A DNA stretch of 48,449 nt from Candidatus Pullichristensenella avicola (GTDB taxonomy: Bacteria; Bacillota; Clostridia; Christensenellales; Aristaeellaceae): the NCBI GenBank assembly GCA_018711655.1, contig DVIA01000069.1, forward strand, positions 1 to 48,449, given 5' to 3'. The position numbers and the translations under genes are program-made. Positions 1-8,659 of this stretch are shown one piece after another; position 1 is the first letter of the stretch; every line of letters begins with the position of its first letter. Below the pieces are notes generated by a model. That model saw nothing but the letters and a program-made list of their open reading frames with translations. It was not told the origin of the DNA and did not search any database.

Positions 1-804
1 CAGTTGGTGGGTATGATCACCAACCATACGGACGTTACGATCTTGACGGTGTGTGCCACGCTGAGTCATGTGAGCGTATACAGCGTGTACAATCTGATCT
101 ACGGTAACATCAACAGTGTGCTGTCAATGACATTTTCAACGGCAGCGCAGGCGAGCTTCGGCAGACTGATCGAATCAAAAGACAAAAGACTAAATGAGTA
201 TTATGACTTGTACGAGACCATTTTCACTTGTATGCTGTTCTGCCTGCTGGCGGCTGTGATTGTCATGACCGTTCCCTTTGTGCGACTTTATACGGATGGT
301 GTCGTCGGCATAGACTACGTAGATCCGATACTGGCTGTGCTGTTTATGATTTCGATTCTGTTCAGCGCTACTAGACTGCCCGCCATCACGATGGTCAACG
401 CTACGGGCAGCTTTCAGCAGACGCAGAAAGGTGCGATTTACGAGGCTATCATCAACATCGTGATTTCGATCCCGGCCTTCTTTGCCATCGGCATGCGTGG
501 ATTGCTTTTGGGCACATGCGTTGCCATGTGCTACAGGGCTCTGGATATCCAGATCTATACATATCGCTTCATTTTAAAGGAAAAACTGGGAAGGTGGATT
601 CGTCTGTTCCTGCTGAATGCGGTGCTGCTGGGCGTGTATATGTTCGTGTTTATGGCTGCGGTTCCGATCAGCACGGAAAGCTGGCTTGGATGGATGGCAT
701 TGGGCGTGAGGCAGATGGCAATCAGCGCTTTATGGTTTGGAACAATCTGCGGTGTAGTATACAGGGAGAAATTGCGAAAAGTGCTGAGAATCATCCGCCA
801 TTAA
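1..804 (+). CDS. C-terminal part of a polysaccharide flippase (Wzx/MOP type), cut by window edge
   Basis: The reading frame is open from the first base, so the gene begins upstream and about 267 C-terminal residues are present. The protein is a string of hydrophobic helices with short charged loops, as in the second half of MOP-superfamily oligosaccharide flippases (usually 450-500 residues). A cytoplasmic-looking loop containing SKDKRLNEYYDLYE precedes a long helix pair, a pattern typical of Wzx-type exporters. Its role would be to flip lipid-linked glycan repeat units across the membrane. It is followed closely by a membrane O-acyltransferase and UDP-FucNAc genes, which fits a capsule or cell-wall glycan locus. 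Base composition is lower in GC than the genes after 2.45 kb. Substrate cannot be told from sequence. Confidence 0.75.
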   Translation, partial: QLVGMITNHTDVTILTVCATLSHVSVYSVYNLIYGNINSVLSMTFSTAAQASFGRLIESKDKRLNEYYDLYETIFTCMLFCLLAAVIVMTVPFVRLYTDGVVGIDYVDPILAVLFMISILFSATRLPAITMVNATGSFQQTQKGAIYEAIINIVISIPAFFAIGMRGLLLGTCVAMCYRALDIQIYTYRFILKEKLGRWIRLFLLNAVLLGVYMFVFMAAVPISTESWLGWMALGVRQMAISALWFGTICGVVYREKLRKVLRIIRH

Positions 805-823
805 ATGTAAAAGGATGGATTCC

Positions 824-1864
824 ATGAAGGAAAAGCGGAATGGAAATGTAGAAGCATTTCGAACTGTGTTGATGGCAGGTATTGTCGCGTTGCATATACT
901 TGGTCACGGACATTTACTTGAATTATCGAGCGGACCGGCGGAAAAGGTGCTTTGGCTGATCGAAAGTCTCGCTTATCCCAGCGTCAATTGCTTTGTCATC
1001 ATCACCGGTTATTATCAGTCACAAAACTCATTTAAGCTGCATAAAGTCATCTCTTTGATGGCACAGATGCTTTTCTGGTCGATCGGTTGCTACTGCATTT
1101 ATCTGCTGGCGGGCGGCGTAAATACTTGGAAAGGCATGTTGCAAACGTTGCTTCCCTGGCTGGTAGGTGATAGTTGGTTTGCAATTGTGTATTTAGCATT
1201 GTATTTGGTGTCGCCCTTCTTGAATGCCTTCATTCAAAATACAAATCAAAAGCAGATGATGAAAACGACTGCTGTATTGGTCGTATTTGGCTGTGCTCCG
1301 GTTTTATCCGATAAACTCGGTATATATGCCATGACGCTGCCGTGGTTCGTTGCGCTGTATTTTGTTGGCGCGATGTTGCGTATGGATATGCCCAAAAGGA
1401 GACCCTTGGCGTGGGGCAGCCTTTTTGTGCTGGGCGTAGCTGGCTTATGGCTTTCGCGCATCACTTCGTTTCCCGGGCAGAGCTTCGCCGTTTCCAATCT
1501 TTTTTGGAGATACAACAGCTTCGCCGTCTTAGGGGCAGCGGTTGCTGCGTTTTTGTTGGTTCTTTGGTGTCCTGTACGCACATGGCCAAAGTGGGTGTAC
1601 GGCGTTTCGGGAGTCACGTTCGGCATCTATTTAATTCACGATCATGCTGATTTGAGACAGATCATCTGGGACAGATGGGTGAGCGCATTGCTGCCTGCAC
1701 AGATCACTTTGAAAGACATTTGGCTTATGCCAGCGTTGCTACTTGTGATCTTTATAGTGTGCGCATTAATGGAAAGCGGACGCAAGAGGTTTTTTTCTGC
1801 ACTGCACGCAGAAGAGCTTTTCTTTAAATTGACAGAGAATATCAAAATGAGGTTAAACAAATGA
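824..1864 (+). CDS. Acyltransferase 3 family membrane protein, glycan O-acylation
   Basis: About 346 residues with roughly ten hydrophobic segments and an N-terminal motif NGNVEAFRTVL followed by an ALH histidine, the pattern of the acyltransferase 3 (OafA/WecH) family, which transfers acetyl or other acyl groups to extracytoplasmic glycans. The ATG at 824 is preferred over the one at 815 because the AAAAGG ribosome site at 809-814 sits about 9 bases before 824 but touches 815; the paralogue at 13821 also begins at the equivalent residue. The stop overlaps the next start (ATGA), so the two are co-translated. It is lower in GC than genes after 2.45 kb. A paralogue of roughly half identity by eye lies at 13821-14873. 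Confidence 0.85.
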   Translation: MKEKRNGNVEAFRTVLMAGIVALHILGHGHLLELSSGPAEKVLWLIESLAYPSVNCFVIITGYYQSQNSFKLHKVISLMAQMLFWSIGCYCIYLLAGGVNTWKGMLQTLLPWLVGDSWFAIVYLALYLVSPFLNAFIQNTNQKQMMKTTAVLVVFGCAPVLSDKLGIYAMTLPWFVALYFVGAMLRMDMPKRRPLAWGSLFVLGVAGLWLSRITSFPGQSFAVSNLFWRYNSFAVLGAAVAAFLLVLWCPVRTWPKWVYGVSGVTFGIYLIHDHADLRQIIWDRWVSALLPAQITLKDIWLMPALLLVIFIVCALMESGRKRFFSALHAEELFFKLTENIKMRLNK

Positions 1865-2416
1865 ATGCGGTAAAAAGACTGGTGGCAAAAGCGTTCCTGC
1901 GAATTAAAAGCGCAGCGGAGAATTATGAGATTGAACAGTATAAGGTGAATTTCGCCGCTTGTGGCAAAAATGTGCGCATCGGCCGTAACTGCCGTTTGTT
2001 GCCAAAACATATCTATGTTGGTGACGATGTTGTGATCGGAGAAGCATCTTATTTAGTGGCATCTGTTTCAGCTATTCATATTGGCAGCCATGTCGTGATG
2101 GGACCAGGAGTAATTATCCGGGGGGGATCATCGATTTGATATCGTTGGTCGGTATATCATTGATATCAAAGAAGAAGACAAACTCCCAGAGAACGATCAG
2201 GATGTTTGGATCAATGACGACGTATGGATTGGACAGGGGGCTATTATTTTGAAAGGTGTCACAATTGGCGAAGGTTGTGTGATTGGCGCCGGTGCGGTTG
2301 TTACCAAGTCAGTTCCTCCATACACAGTTTACGTTGGAAGCCATGAACCGCTACAAAAAAGGCGATTCACAGATGAACAAATCTTCGAACACAAAAAGAG
2401 GCTGGGTGAGTTATAA
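1861..2416 (+). pseudogene. Hexapeptide-repeat sugar O-acetyltransferase, frameshifted at a run of seven G
   Basis: The frame from the ATG at 1861 encodes a left-handed beta-helix acetyltransferase (GRNCRLLP, VGDDVVIG, GSHVVMGPG) and stops at 2137-2139 after IIRGGSSI. From base 2126 another frame reads [18 protein letters not shown], then [22 protein letters not shown], and ends at TAA 2414-2416, a normal ending for CapG/Maa/colanic-acid-type acetyltransferases. The family usually has RGGDH at the join, so the break is an indel in the G tract at 2120-2126. Restored length would be about 185 residues. The ATGA overlap with the acyltransferase keeps it in the same operon. The G run allows either slipped-strand phase variation or an assembly error; sequence alone cannot decide. 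Confidence 0.85.
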
Positions 2417-2448
2417 ATTTCCAAACACTATTATAAGGAGAGAGACAT

Positions 2449-3498
2449 ATGTCCGCATTTACCAACGCCACCCTGATGATCACCGGCGGAACCGGCTCCT
2501 TCGGCTCCACCGTCCTCAAACATTTCCTTGACTCTGACCTCAAGGAGATCCGCATCTTCTCCCGCGACGAGAAGAAGCAGGACGACATGCGCCACGAGCT
2601 GCAGGCCAGGCACCCGGAGCACGCCAAGAAGGTCAAGTTTTACATCGGCGACGTGCGCAACCCGCAGTCCGTGCGCGACGCCATGCCCGGTGTGGACTAC
2701 ATCTTTCACGCCGCGGCGCTCAAGCAGGTGCCGTCCTGCGAGTTCTTCCCCATGGAGGCCGTGCGCACGAACGTCATCGGCACGGACAACGTCCTCCACG
2801 CGGCAATTGACGCGGGGGTAAAGCGCGTGGTCTGCCTGTCCACGGACAAGGCGGCCTACCCCATCAATGCCATGGGCATCTCCAAGGCCATGATGGAGCG
2901 CGTGATCTACGCCAACGCCCGTGTGGCGGCGGAGCGCGGCGGCACGGTCATCGCCTGCACGCGCTACGGCAACGTCATGTGCTCGCGCGGCTCGGTGATC
3001 CCGCTGTTCATTGACCAGATCAAGTCGGGCAACCCCATCACCATCACCGATCCCAATATGACCCGCTTCCTCATGAACCTCGACGAAGCGGTCGATTTGG
3101 TGATGTTCGCGTTCCAGCACGCCAATCCGGGCGACCTGTTCATCCAGAAGGCGGACGCTTCTACTATTGGCGATCTGGCCAAGGCAGTACAGAAGCTGTT
3201 CGGCGACACGGGCACGCACATCATCGGCACGCGACATGGCGAGAAGCTCTACGAGACCCTCATGACCCGCGAGGAGCGGCTGCGCAGTGAGGATATGGGC
3301 AATTACTACCGCGTGGCGGCGGACAATCGCGACCTGAACTACGACAAGTACGTCGTCAAAGGCCAGGTTCACACCATGGCGGACGAGAGCTACACCAGCC
3401 ACAACACCAACCGCCTGGACGTAGAGGGCACGGTGAAGAAGATTCTCACCACGGACTATGTGCGGGAAGCGCTGGCGAACTGGGAGGCGGGGAAATAA
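2449..3498 (+). CDS. capE: UDP-GlcNAc 4,6-dehydratase / 5-epimerase (CapE/FnlA type), UDP-L-FucNAc pathway
   Basis: This 349-residue extended short-chain dehydrogenase starts with the NAD-binding loop TGGTGSFGS (12-20). It carries STDKAAYPINAMGISK (131-146), in which Met142-x3-Lys146 replaces the classical Tyr-x3-Lys, as in CapE-type inverting 4,6-dehydratases. Such enzymes convert UDP-GlcNAc to the UDP-4-keto-6-deoxy-L-talo sugar, the first step to UDP-L-FucNAc. The function is supported by CapF- and CapG-type genes that follow. AAGGAG at 2435-2440 lies 8 bases before the ATG. GC rises sharply at this gene compared with the three genes upstream. The stop overlaps the capF start by one base (TAATG). 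Named capE by analogy with Staphylococcus; fnlA and wbjB are equivalents. Confidence 0.92.
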   Translation: MSAFTNATLMITGGTGSFGSTVLKHFLDSDLKEIRIFSRDEKKQDDMRHELQARHPEHAKKVKFYIGDVRNPQSVRDAMPGVDYIFHAAALKQVPSCEFFPMEAVRTNVIGTDNVLHAAIDAGVKRVVCLSTDKAAYPINAMGISKAMMERVIYANARVAAERGGTVIACTRYGNVMCSRGSVIPLFIDQIKSGNPITITDPNMTRFLMNLDEAVDLVMFAFQHANPGDLFIQKADASTIGDLAKAVQKLFGDTGTHIIGTRHGEKLYETLMTREERLRSEDMGNYYRVAADNRDLNYDKYVVKGQVHTMADESYTSHNTNRLDVEGTVKKILTTDYVREALANWEAGK

Positions 3499-4700
3499 TG
3501 AACATCCTCGTCACCGGCGCGAAGGGCATGGTGGGCACCGCCCTTGTGAACAACCTCAAAAACATCCGCGACGGCAAGAACCGCACGCGCCCGAATATCC
3601 ACATCGGCAACATCTATTGTTACGACATCGATTCCACCCCGGAGCAGCTGGACGCCTATTGCACAGACTGCGACTTTGTGTTCAACCTTGCGGGGGTGAA
3701 CCGTCCTCAGAACAACGAAGAGTTCATGCAGGGCAATTTCGGCTTTGCCTCCACGCTGCTGGATACACTGAAGAAGCATGGCAACAAAGCCTCCATCATG
3801 CTCTCGTCATCTATTCAGGCGACGCTCATCGGGCGGTATGGCCAGAGCGGTTACGGCAAGAGCAAGCTGGCGGGTGAGGAACTGTTCTTCCAATATGGCA
3901 AAGAGAACGGCGTGAAGGTAGCGGTCTACCGCTTCCCGAACCTCATGGGTCACAGCCGCCCGAAGTACAATTCCGCCGTATCGACCTTCTGCTGGGCGGT
4001 GGCGAACGACGAGCCGTTCACGGTCAACGACCGCTCGACGGAACTGGAACTGCTCTACATCGACGATCTTATCGAGGGAATGTTCGATTTGCTGGAAGGT
4101 AAGGAAGCGCACTGTGAGTACGACGGTTTGAACCCCGTCCCTACGGAGACCGGTCGTTACTGCTATATGCCGGTTACCCATAAAGTCACGTTGGGCGAGA
4201 TCGTCGATTTGCTGCAGGAATTCAAGTCGCAGCCCGCGACGCTCTTGATGCCCAAGATGCCGGAAGGTTCCTTCGCCAAGAAGCTGTTTTCGCTGTACTT
4301 GACCTATCTCCCCGCGGACAAATTCAAATACGCCCTGAAGATGAACGTGGACGACCGCGGCAGCTTCACGGAACTGGTGCACACGCAGGACTGCGGGCAG
4401 GTGTCCATCAACATCTCAAAGCCCGGCATCACCAAGGGGCAGCACTGGCACAACAGCAAGTGGGAGCAGTTCATCGTGGTGCACGGTCATGGTCTCATTC
4501 AGGAGCGGAATATCAACACCGGCGAGACGGTGGAGTTCGAGGTATCTGGAGAGAAAATCGAAGCGGTCTATATGATTCCCGGCTGGACGCACAACATCAT
4601 AAACCTGAGCGACACGGACGATCTGGTGACCGTGATGACCTGCAATGAGATCTTCGACCCAAACCGCCCGGATACGTTCTTTGAGAAGGTGAAGGACTGA
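3498..4700 (+). CDS. capF: CapF-type bifunctional epimerase/reductase, UDP-L-FucNAc pathway
   Basis: The 400-residue protein has two domains. The N-terminal Rossmann/SDR domain (TGAKGMVG at 6-13; SxnYxxxK-type site with Tyr119 and Lys123) fits the NADPH reductase. The C-terminal cupin (about 285-390) has His316-x-His318, Glu323 and His365 as likely metal ligands and fits the C3 epimerase. This two-domain layout is diagnostic of CapF/WbjC/FnlB, which epimerises and reduces the CapE product to UDP-6-deoxy-L-talosamine. The start overlaps the capE stop (TAATG) and the stop overlaps the next start (TGATG), so the genes are translationally coupled. The length equals that usual for the family, with no sign of damage. 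Confidence 0.92.
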   Translation: MNILVTGAKGMVGTALVNNLKNIRDGKNRTRPNIHIGNIYCYDIDSTPEQLDAYCTDCDFVFNLAGVNRPQNNEEFMQGNFGFASTLLDTLKKHGNKASIMLSSSIQATLIGRYGQSGYGKSKLAGEELFFQYGKENGVKVAVYRFPNLMGHSRPKYNSAVSTFCWAVANDEPFTVNDRSTELELLYIDDLIEGMFDLLEGKEAHCEYDGLNPVPTETGRYCYMPVTHKVTLGEIVDLLQEFKSQPATLLMPKMPEGSFAKKLFSLYLTYLPADKFKYALKMNVDDRGSFTELVHTQDCGQVSINISKPGITKGQHWHNSKWEQFIVVHGHGLIQERNINTGETVEFEVSGEKIEAVYMIPGWTHNIINLSDTDDLVTVMTCNEIFDPNRPDTFFEKVKD

Positions 4701-5212
4701 TGCGCCTGATCATCCTCGGCGCGGGCGGCTACGGACGCACGGTGGCGGACGTGGCGGCGCAGACGGGACAGTTTCACGAGATTTCTTTTCTTGACGACAA
4801 CAGCGTCTCGCCGGACGTCATCGGCAAGTGTGCGGAGTTTGAGCGCTTCCGCGACAGTCAAACTGCGTTCTATCCCGCCTTTGGCAACAATGAAGGCAGA
4901 CTGAAGTGGCTATATCGCCTGCGGGAAGCGGGCTGCGCCGTCCCGACCATCATCCATCCCACGGCCTACGTCAGCCCCACGGCGCAGGTGGAGCCGGGCG
5001 CGGTCATCCTACCCCACGCCATTGTCAACTCAAATTGCGTGGTCAAATCCGGCTGCATCGTTAACTGCGGGGCGATCGTCGATCACGGCTGCGTGCTGGA
5101 GGAGGGCGTGCACATCTGCCTGGGCGCGGTCGTCAAGGCGGAGAACCGCATTCCCCGCTGCATGAAAATCGAGGCGGGCGAGGTCATCAAGAACCGCGCC
5201 TGGCCGCTGTAA
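4700..5212 (+). CDS. NeuD/PglD-type sugar O- or N-acetyltransferase
   Basis: The 170-residue protein begins with a small Rossmann-like nucleotide-sugar-binding region (LGAGGYGRTVADVA, 6-19). It continues from about residue 85 as hexapeptide beta-helix turns with the usual acetyl-CoA/catalytic-His segment (VDHGCVLEEGVHIC). The family acetylates sialic acid, bacillosamine precursors and other nucleotide sugars. Members usually have 200-215 residues, so this one is short, mostly in the Rossmann part. It lies between capF and capG with a one-base overlap upstream, suggesting acetylation of the locus sugar, perhaps FucNAc or its 4-position (inference). The usual capE-capF-capG order is interrupted by this gene, which may be a local addition to the pathway. 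Confidence 0.8.
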   Translation: MRLIILGAGGYGRTVADVAAQTGQFHEISFLDDNSVSPDVIGKCAEFERFRDSQTAFYPAFGNNEGRLKWLYRLREAGCAVPTIIHPTAYVSPTAQVEPGAVILPHAIVNSNCVVKSGCIVNCGAIVDHGCVLEEGVHICLGAVVKAENRIPRCMKIEAGEVIKNRAWPL

Positions 5213-5227
5213 ACAAGGAGCATGAAC

Positions 5228-6388
5228 ATGGCATCATTCCGAAACAACGGCAAGCTGAAACTGCTCATTATCGTCGGTACGCGGCCGGAGATCATCCGCC
5301 TGGCGGAAGTCATCAAGAAGTGCCGCTGGTATTTCGACTGCCTGCTGGCCCATACGGGGCAGAATTACGACTACAATTTAAACGGTGTATTCTTCAAGGA
5401 TCTGGAACTGGCCGACCCGGACATCTACATGGAAGCCGTGGGGGACACGCTGGGCCAGACGATGGGCAACATCATCGCCAGGAGTTACGACCTGATGGTC
5501 GAACTTCAGCCCGACGCGGTGCTGGTGCTGGGCGATACGAACAGCTGCCTGTCAGTAATCGGCGCAAAGCGGCTGCACATCCCCATCTTCCACATGGAGG
5601 CGGGCAACCGCTGCAAGGACGAGTGCCTGCCGGAAGAGACCAACCGCCGCATTGTGGACATCATCTCGGACGTGAATCTGTGCTATTCCGAGCACGCCCG
5701 GCGCTATCTGGCAGACTGCGGCCTGCCCAAGGAGCGCACCTATGTGACCGGCAGCCCCATGGCAGAGGTGCTGCACAAGAACCTTGAAAAGATCGAGCAG
5801 AGCGACATCCATGCCCGGCTGGGGCTGACCAAGGGCAAATACATCCTGCTCTCCGCGCATCGTGAGGAGAACATCGACACGGAGAAGAATTTCACCAGCC
5901 TGTTCACGGCGATCAACAAGATGGCGGAGAAGTACGATATGCCCATCCTCTACTCCTGCCACCCGCGCAGCCGCAAGCGGCTGGAGCAGAGCGGCTTCCA
6001 ACTCGACAGCCGCGTGATCCAACATGAACCGCTGGGCTTCCACGACTACAACTGCCTGCAGATGAACGCCTTCTGCGTGGTGTCGGACAGCGGCACGCTG
6101 CCGGAGGAGAGTAGCTTTTTCACCAGCGTGGGCCATCCCTTCCCGGCGGTGTGCATCCGTACCAGCACGGAGCGCCCCGAAGCGCTGGACAAGGGCGACT
6201 TCATCCTCGCGGGCATCGACACGGTGAGCTTGCTTCAGGCGGTGGACACCGCGGTGGAGATGAACCAGAACGGCGACCACGGCATTCCCGTGCCGGACTA
6301 TGTGGAGGAGAACGTCTCCACCAAGGTCGTGAAGATCATCCAGAGCTACACCGGCGTGGTCAATAAGATGGTGTGGCGGAAGGAATAG
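5228..6388 (+). CDS. capG: CapG/FnlC-type UDP-sugar 2-epimerase making UDP-L-FucNAc
   Basis: About 386 residues of the WecB-like non-hydrolysing UDP-GlcNAc 2-epimerase fold (GT-B). Visible family landmarks are VGTRPEIIR near residues 16-24, [35 protein letters not shown] and the nucleotide-binding [11 protein letters not shown]. CapG/WbjD/FnlC epimerises UDP-6-deoxy-L-talosamine at C2 to give UDP-L-FucNAc, completing the CapE-CapF route. The [10 protein letters not shown] segment is typical of the FnlC branch rather than of WecB. An ATG at 5222 sits one base after AAGGAG (5215-5220), too close; the ATG at 5228 is 7 bases away and is chosen as the start. Confidence 0.9.
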   Translation: MASFRNNGKLKLLIIVGTRPEIIRLAEVIKKCRWYFDCLLAHTGQNYDYNLNGVFFKDLELADPDIYMEAVGDTLGQTMGNIIARSYDLMVELQPDAVLVLGDTNSCLSVIGAKRLHIPIFHMEAGNRCKDECLPEETNRRIVDIISDVNLCYSEHARRYLADCGLPKERTYVTGSPMAEVLHKNLEKIEQSDIHARLGLTKGKYILLSAHREENIDTEKNFTSLFTAINKMAEKYDMPILYSCHPRSRKRLEQSGFQLDSRVIQHEPLGFHDYNCLQMNAFCVVSDSGTLPEESSFFTSVGHPFPAVCIRTSTERPEALDKGDFILAGIDTVSLLQAVDTAVEMNQNGDHGIPVPDYVEENVSTKVVKIIQSYTGVVNKMVWRKE

Positions 6389-6398
6389 GAGGAGGGAC

Positions 6399-6611
6399 AT
6401 GAACATCGCAGTCGCGGGCGTCGGTTACGTCGGCCTGTCCATCTACGAACCCACGCTGGAGGACGGAACGACGTTCTTCGGCAGCCGCGTGGTCAACGAT
6501 CTGGCAAAGTTCAAGGCGCAGAGCCAGGCGATCATCGCCAATCGGTACGACAGCAGCCTGGACGATGTGCAGGGAAAGGTCTACACGCGGGATCTGTTCC
6601 GGCGGGATTGA
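6399..6611 (+). pseudogene. UDP-glucose 6-dehydrogenase remnant with a large in-frame internal deletion
   Basis: The 70-residue frame joins the first 14 residues of a UDP-glucose 6-dehydrogenase ([14 protein letters not shown], the NAD-binding start) directly to its last 56 ([34 protein letters not shown], the usual C-terminus). A normal Ugd has about 390 residues, so roughly 320 are absent, including the catalytic cysteine and the dimer helix. The frame is kept across the join. A good ribosome site (AGGAGGAGGG) is retained and the gene follows capG by 10 bases, so it was the last gene of the operon. It cannot have dehydrogenase activity. It could be a true deletion in the genome or a misassembly that collapsed the gene. 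Confidence 0.88.
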
Positions 6612-6693
6612 GGCGGTTCGTCCAATGGATGGCCTTTCAGCCTCCGTGACGCCATTGCGCTTGGAAAGCATTGTTTTTTGATCGGAGGTTCGT

Positions 6694-7272
6694 GTGCTGC
6701 CCCTGTTTCCTTACAAAGGCGCGCTTCGCCCGCTGCTGATGCTGATATGCATGGGACTGGCGCTTTTTGCGCTCTATCGAACGCGGCCAAAGGCATATTA
6801 TGCCAAACTTCTGCTGCTTGCCTGCGTCGGTTACGCCTTTTTCCTGCTTTACGCTACGTTCCTATCCCGCACAGTAGCGCAAACCCATGCTTACCGGCTT
6901 GAACTGATGGGGAGCGCCCGAAAGGCCTTCAGCATAGACGGCGGCCTCTGGGCGCTGGTTTGCGGAGATTTTTCCGCCATTCGGTTGGACGATCCTCAAA
7001 GTTTGGAGGGCATTGCGATCAATTTTCTGCTCCTGCTGCCGTTGGGATTTTTGTTGCCGGCCGTCGTTGCGCTGCGAGGGAGGCGAATGCGCGCCTGGCA
7101 GGCAATTGCGATTGCGTCCCTTCTCAGCGCGCTGATTGAGATCGCGCAATTGGCCACCCGCCTGGGCATGCTGGATGTGGACGATTGGCTGTTCAACACC
7201 ATGGGCGCGGCGCTGGGGTACTGGCTGTATCGGCGCGCGCAACGCCGTTGCAGCGGCGAACAGAAGCCATGA
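6694..7272 (+). CDS. VanZ-like family membrane protein
   Basis: The 192-residue protein has about five hydrophobic segments (near 12-28, 38-57, 106-127, 135-151, 165-180). It carries the VanZ-family pattern of an Asn in a helix (Asn110), a Glu in the next (Glu149) and the terminal DVDDWLFNTMGAALGY motif (162-176). VanZ gives low-level teicoplanin resistance in enterococci, but most family members have no known role. The start is GTG, placed 5 bases after GGAGG at 6684-6688. It stands alone between the end of the polysaccharide cassette and a sugar-kinase-like gene, in the same direction, with 82 bases upstream in which I see no clear promoter. Confidence 0.82.
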   Translation: MLPLFPYKGALRPLLMLICMGLALFALYRTRPKAYYAKLLLLACVGYAFFLLYATFLSRTVAQTHAYRLELMGSARKAFSIDGGLWALVCGDFSAIRLDDPQSLEGIAINFLLLLPLGFLLPAVVALRGRRMRAWQAIAIASLLSALIEIAQLATRLGMLDVDDWLFNTMGAALGYWLYRRAQRRCSGEQKP

Positions 7273-7343
7273 AACGACAAACCCGGCCGCAATCCGGCCG
7301 TTGCTGAAGCATATCACGATACACAACAGAAGGAATGATTCAT

Positions 7344-8462
7344 ATGCAGTCAAACCATCGGCCCATTGATCTGAAACTGAAGGAAATCTGCGATGCTTTC
7401 CGCATCCAGGGGACCTACGTTTCCCATGAAGAGATCAAGGTGGGCAACGTCAACCGCACGTTTAAGGTCAACTACCGCCAGGCAGGTGGACGCGCCAAGT
7501 CGTACATGATCCAGCGCATCAACACCTACGCGTTCCGACAGCCGGTATTGGTGATGGAGAACATCGACAAAGTGACGGAACACATCCGCGCCAAGCGGCC
7601 GGACAAGGTGGCGCTGCACTTTCATCATACCGTAGAGCGGAAAAACTATGTGTCCGACGCGGACGGTTTCTGGCGGCTGTTCAATTATGTTCCTTCAGCG
7701 ACGTACAACACCACGGACAACCTGACGGTGATCCGCAATGCAGGCGAGGCCTTTGGCGAGTTTCAGGCGCTGCTGGAGGATTTTTCCGTGGAGCAGCTGC
7801 ACTACACCATCCCGGACTTCCACGACACGCGCAAGCGCTACGCCAAACTGAAAGAGGACGTGGCGGCGGATCCGCTGGGCAAAGCGGCGGAGGCGCGGCG
7901 GGAGATCGACTGGCTGTTGTCGGTGGAGGACAGGGCCTGCACGCTGACGGATATGTACAACCGTGGGGAACTGCCGCTGCGGGTGACGCACAACGATACG
8001 AAGATCAACAACGTATTGTTCGACGAAAGGACGGACAAAGCGCTGGTGGTCATCGACCTGGATACGGTGATGCCCGGCCTGGTGGGCCACGACTTCGGCG
8101 ATGCGATCCGCTTCGCGGCCAATTTCGTGGAAGAGGACAGCCCGGAGGCGGAGAAGGCGGGGGTGAACATGGAGGTGTTCCGCGCCTTCACGGAAGGCTT
8201 CCTCAAGCAGACGGCCTCTACGCTGACGGAAAGGGAAATCGGCACGCTGGCGCTGAGCTGCTTCGCCCTGGCCTGCGAACTGGCGGGGCGCTTTTTGGAC
8301 GATTACCTTCTGGGCAGCCCGTATTTCAACATCGACTACCCTGAACACAACCTGGTGCGTACCCGTTGCCAGGTCGCGCTGGCCAAGGACATGCTCCAAA
8401 AAATGGAGGCGATGGAGGCCGTGGTGCGAGAGTGCGCGGGGGGAAAGAACGCGGCCGATTAG
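7344..8462 (+). CDS. Aminoglycoside-phosphotransferase-fold sugar kinase, NahK-like
   Basis: About 372 residues of the APH/choline-kinase fold. The phosphotransfer loop HNDTKINNVLFD and the metal-binding IDLDTVMPG followed by GHDFGDAIRF match the sub-group that includes N-acetylhexosamine 1-kinase (NahK) and proteins loosely called mucin desulfatases. The N-terminal part also fits (VGNVNRTFKV, MIQRINTYAF). NahK phosphorylates GlcNAc or GalNAc at C1 in gut bacteria that salvage host glycans, so a hexosamine kinase role is plausible but unproved. The ATG at 7344 is chosen since AGAAGGA (7328-7334) lies 9 bases upstream; an in-frame ATG at 7335 touches that site. No lacto-N-biose pathway genes are adjacent. 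Confidence 0.78.
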   Translation: MQSNHRPIDLKLKEICDAFRIQGTYVSHEEIKVGNVNRTFKVNYRQAGGRAKSYMIQRINTYAFRQPVLVMENIDKVTEHIRAKRPDKVALHFHHTVERKNYVSDADGFWRLFNYVPSATYNTTDNLTVIRNAGEAFGEFQALLEDFSVEQLHYTIPDFHDTRKRYAKLKEDVAADPLGKAAEARREIDWLLSVEDRACTLTDMYNRGELPLRVTHNDTKINNVLFDERTDKALVVIDLDTVMPGLVGHDFGDAIRFAANFVEEDSPEAEKAGVNMEVFRAFTEGFLKQTASTLTEREIGTLALSCFALACELAGRFLDDYLLGSPYFNIDYPEHNLVRTRCQVALAKDMLQKMEAMEAVVRECAGGKNAAD

Positions 8463-8659
8463 AGGATACAAGCGCGGTTGGGGAGCGGGGCGAACTGGAG
8501 GCAGTCGGCGCGGCGACGGCTTCTTTCACACGCTTGCGACGCGCGGCGGCCGTATGTTCGCGCATCGCGACCAGAACCGTTGCGCGTTTGGGTTTGGCAT
8601 GAAAAACCCGGAACCGTCTGCGCAATCCTGGCGGCCGCGGGCTGTTGCGGGGCCCCGGT

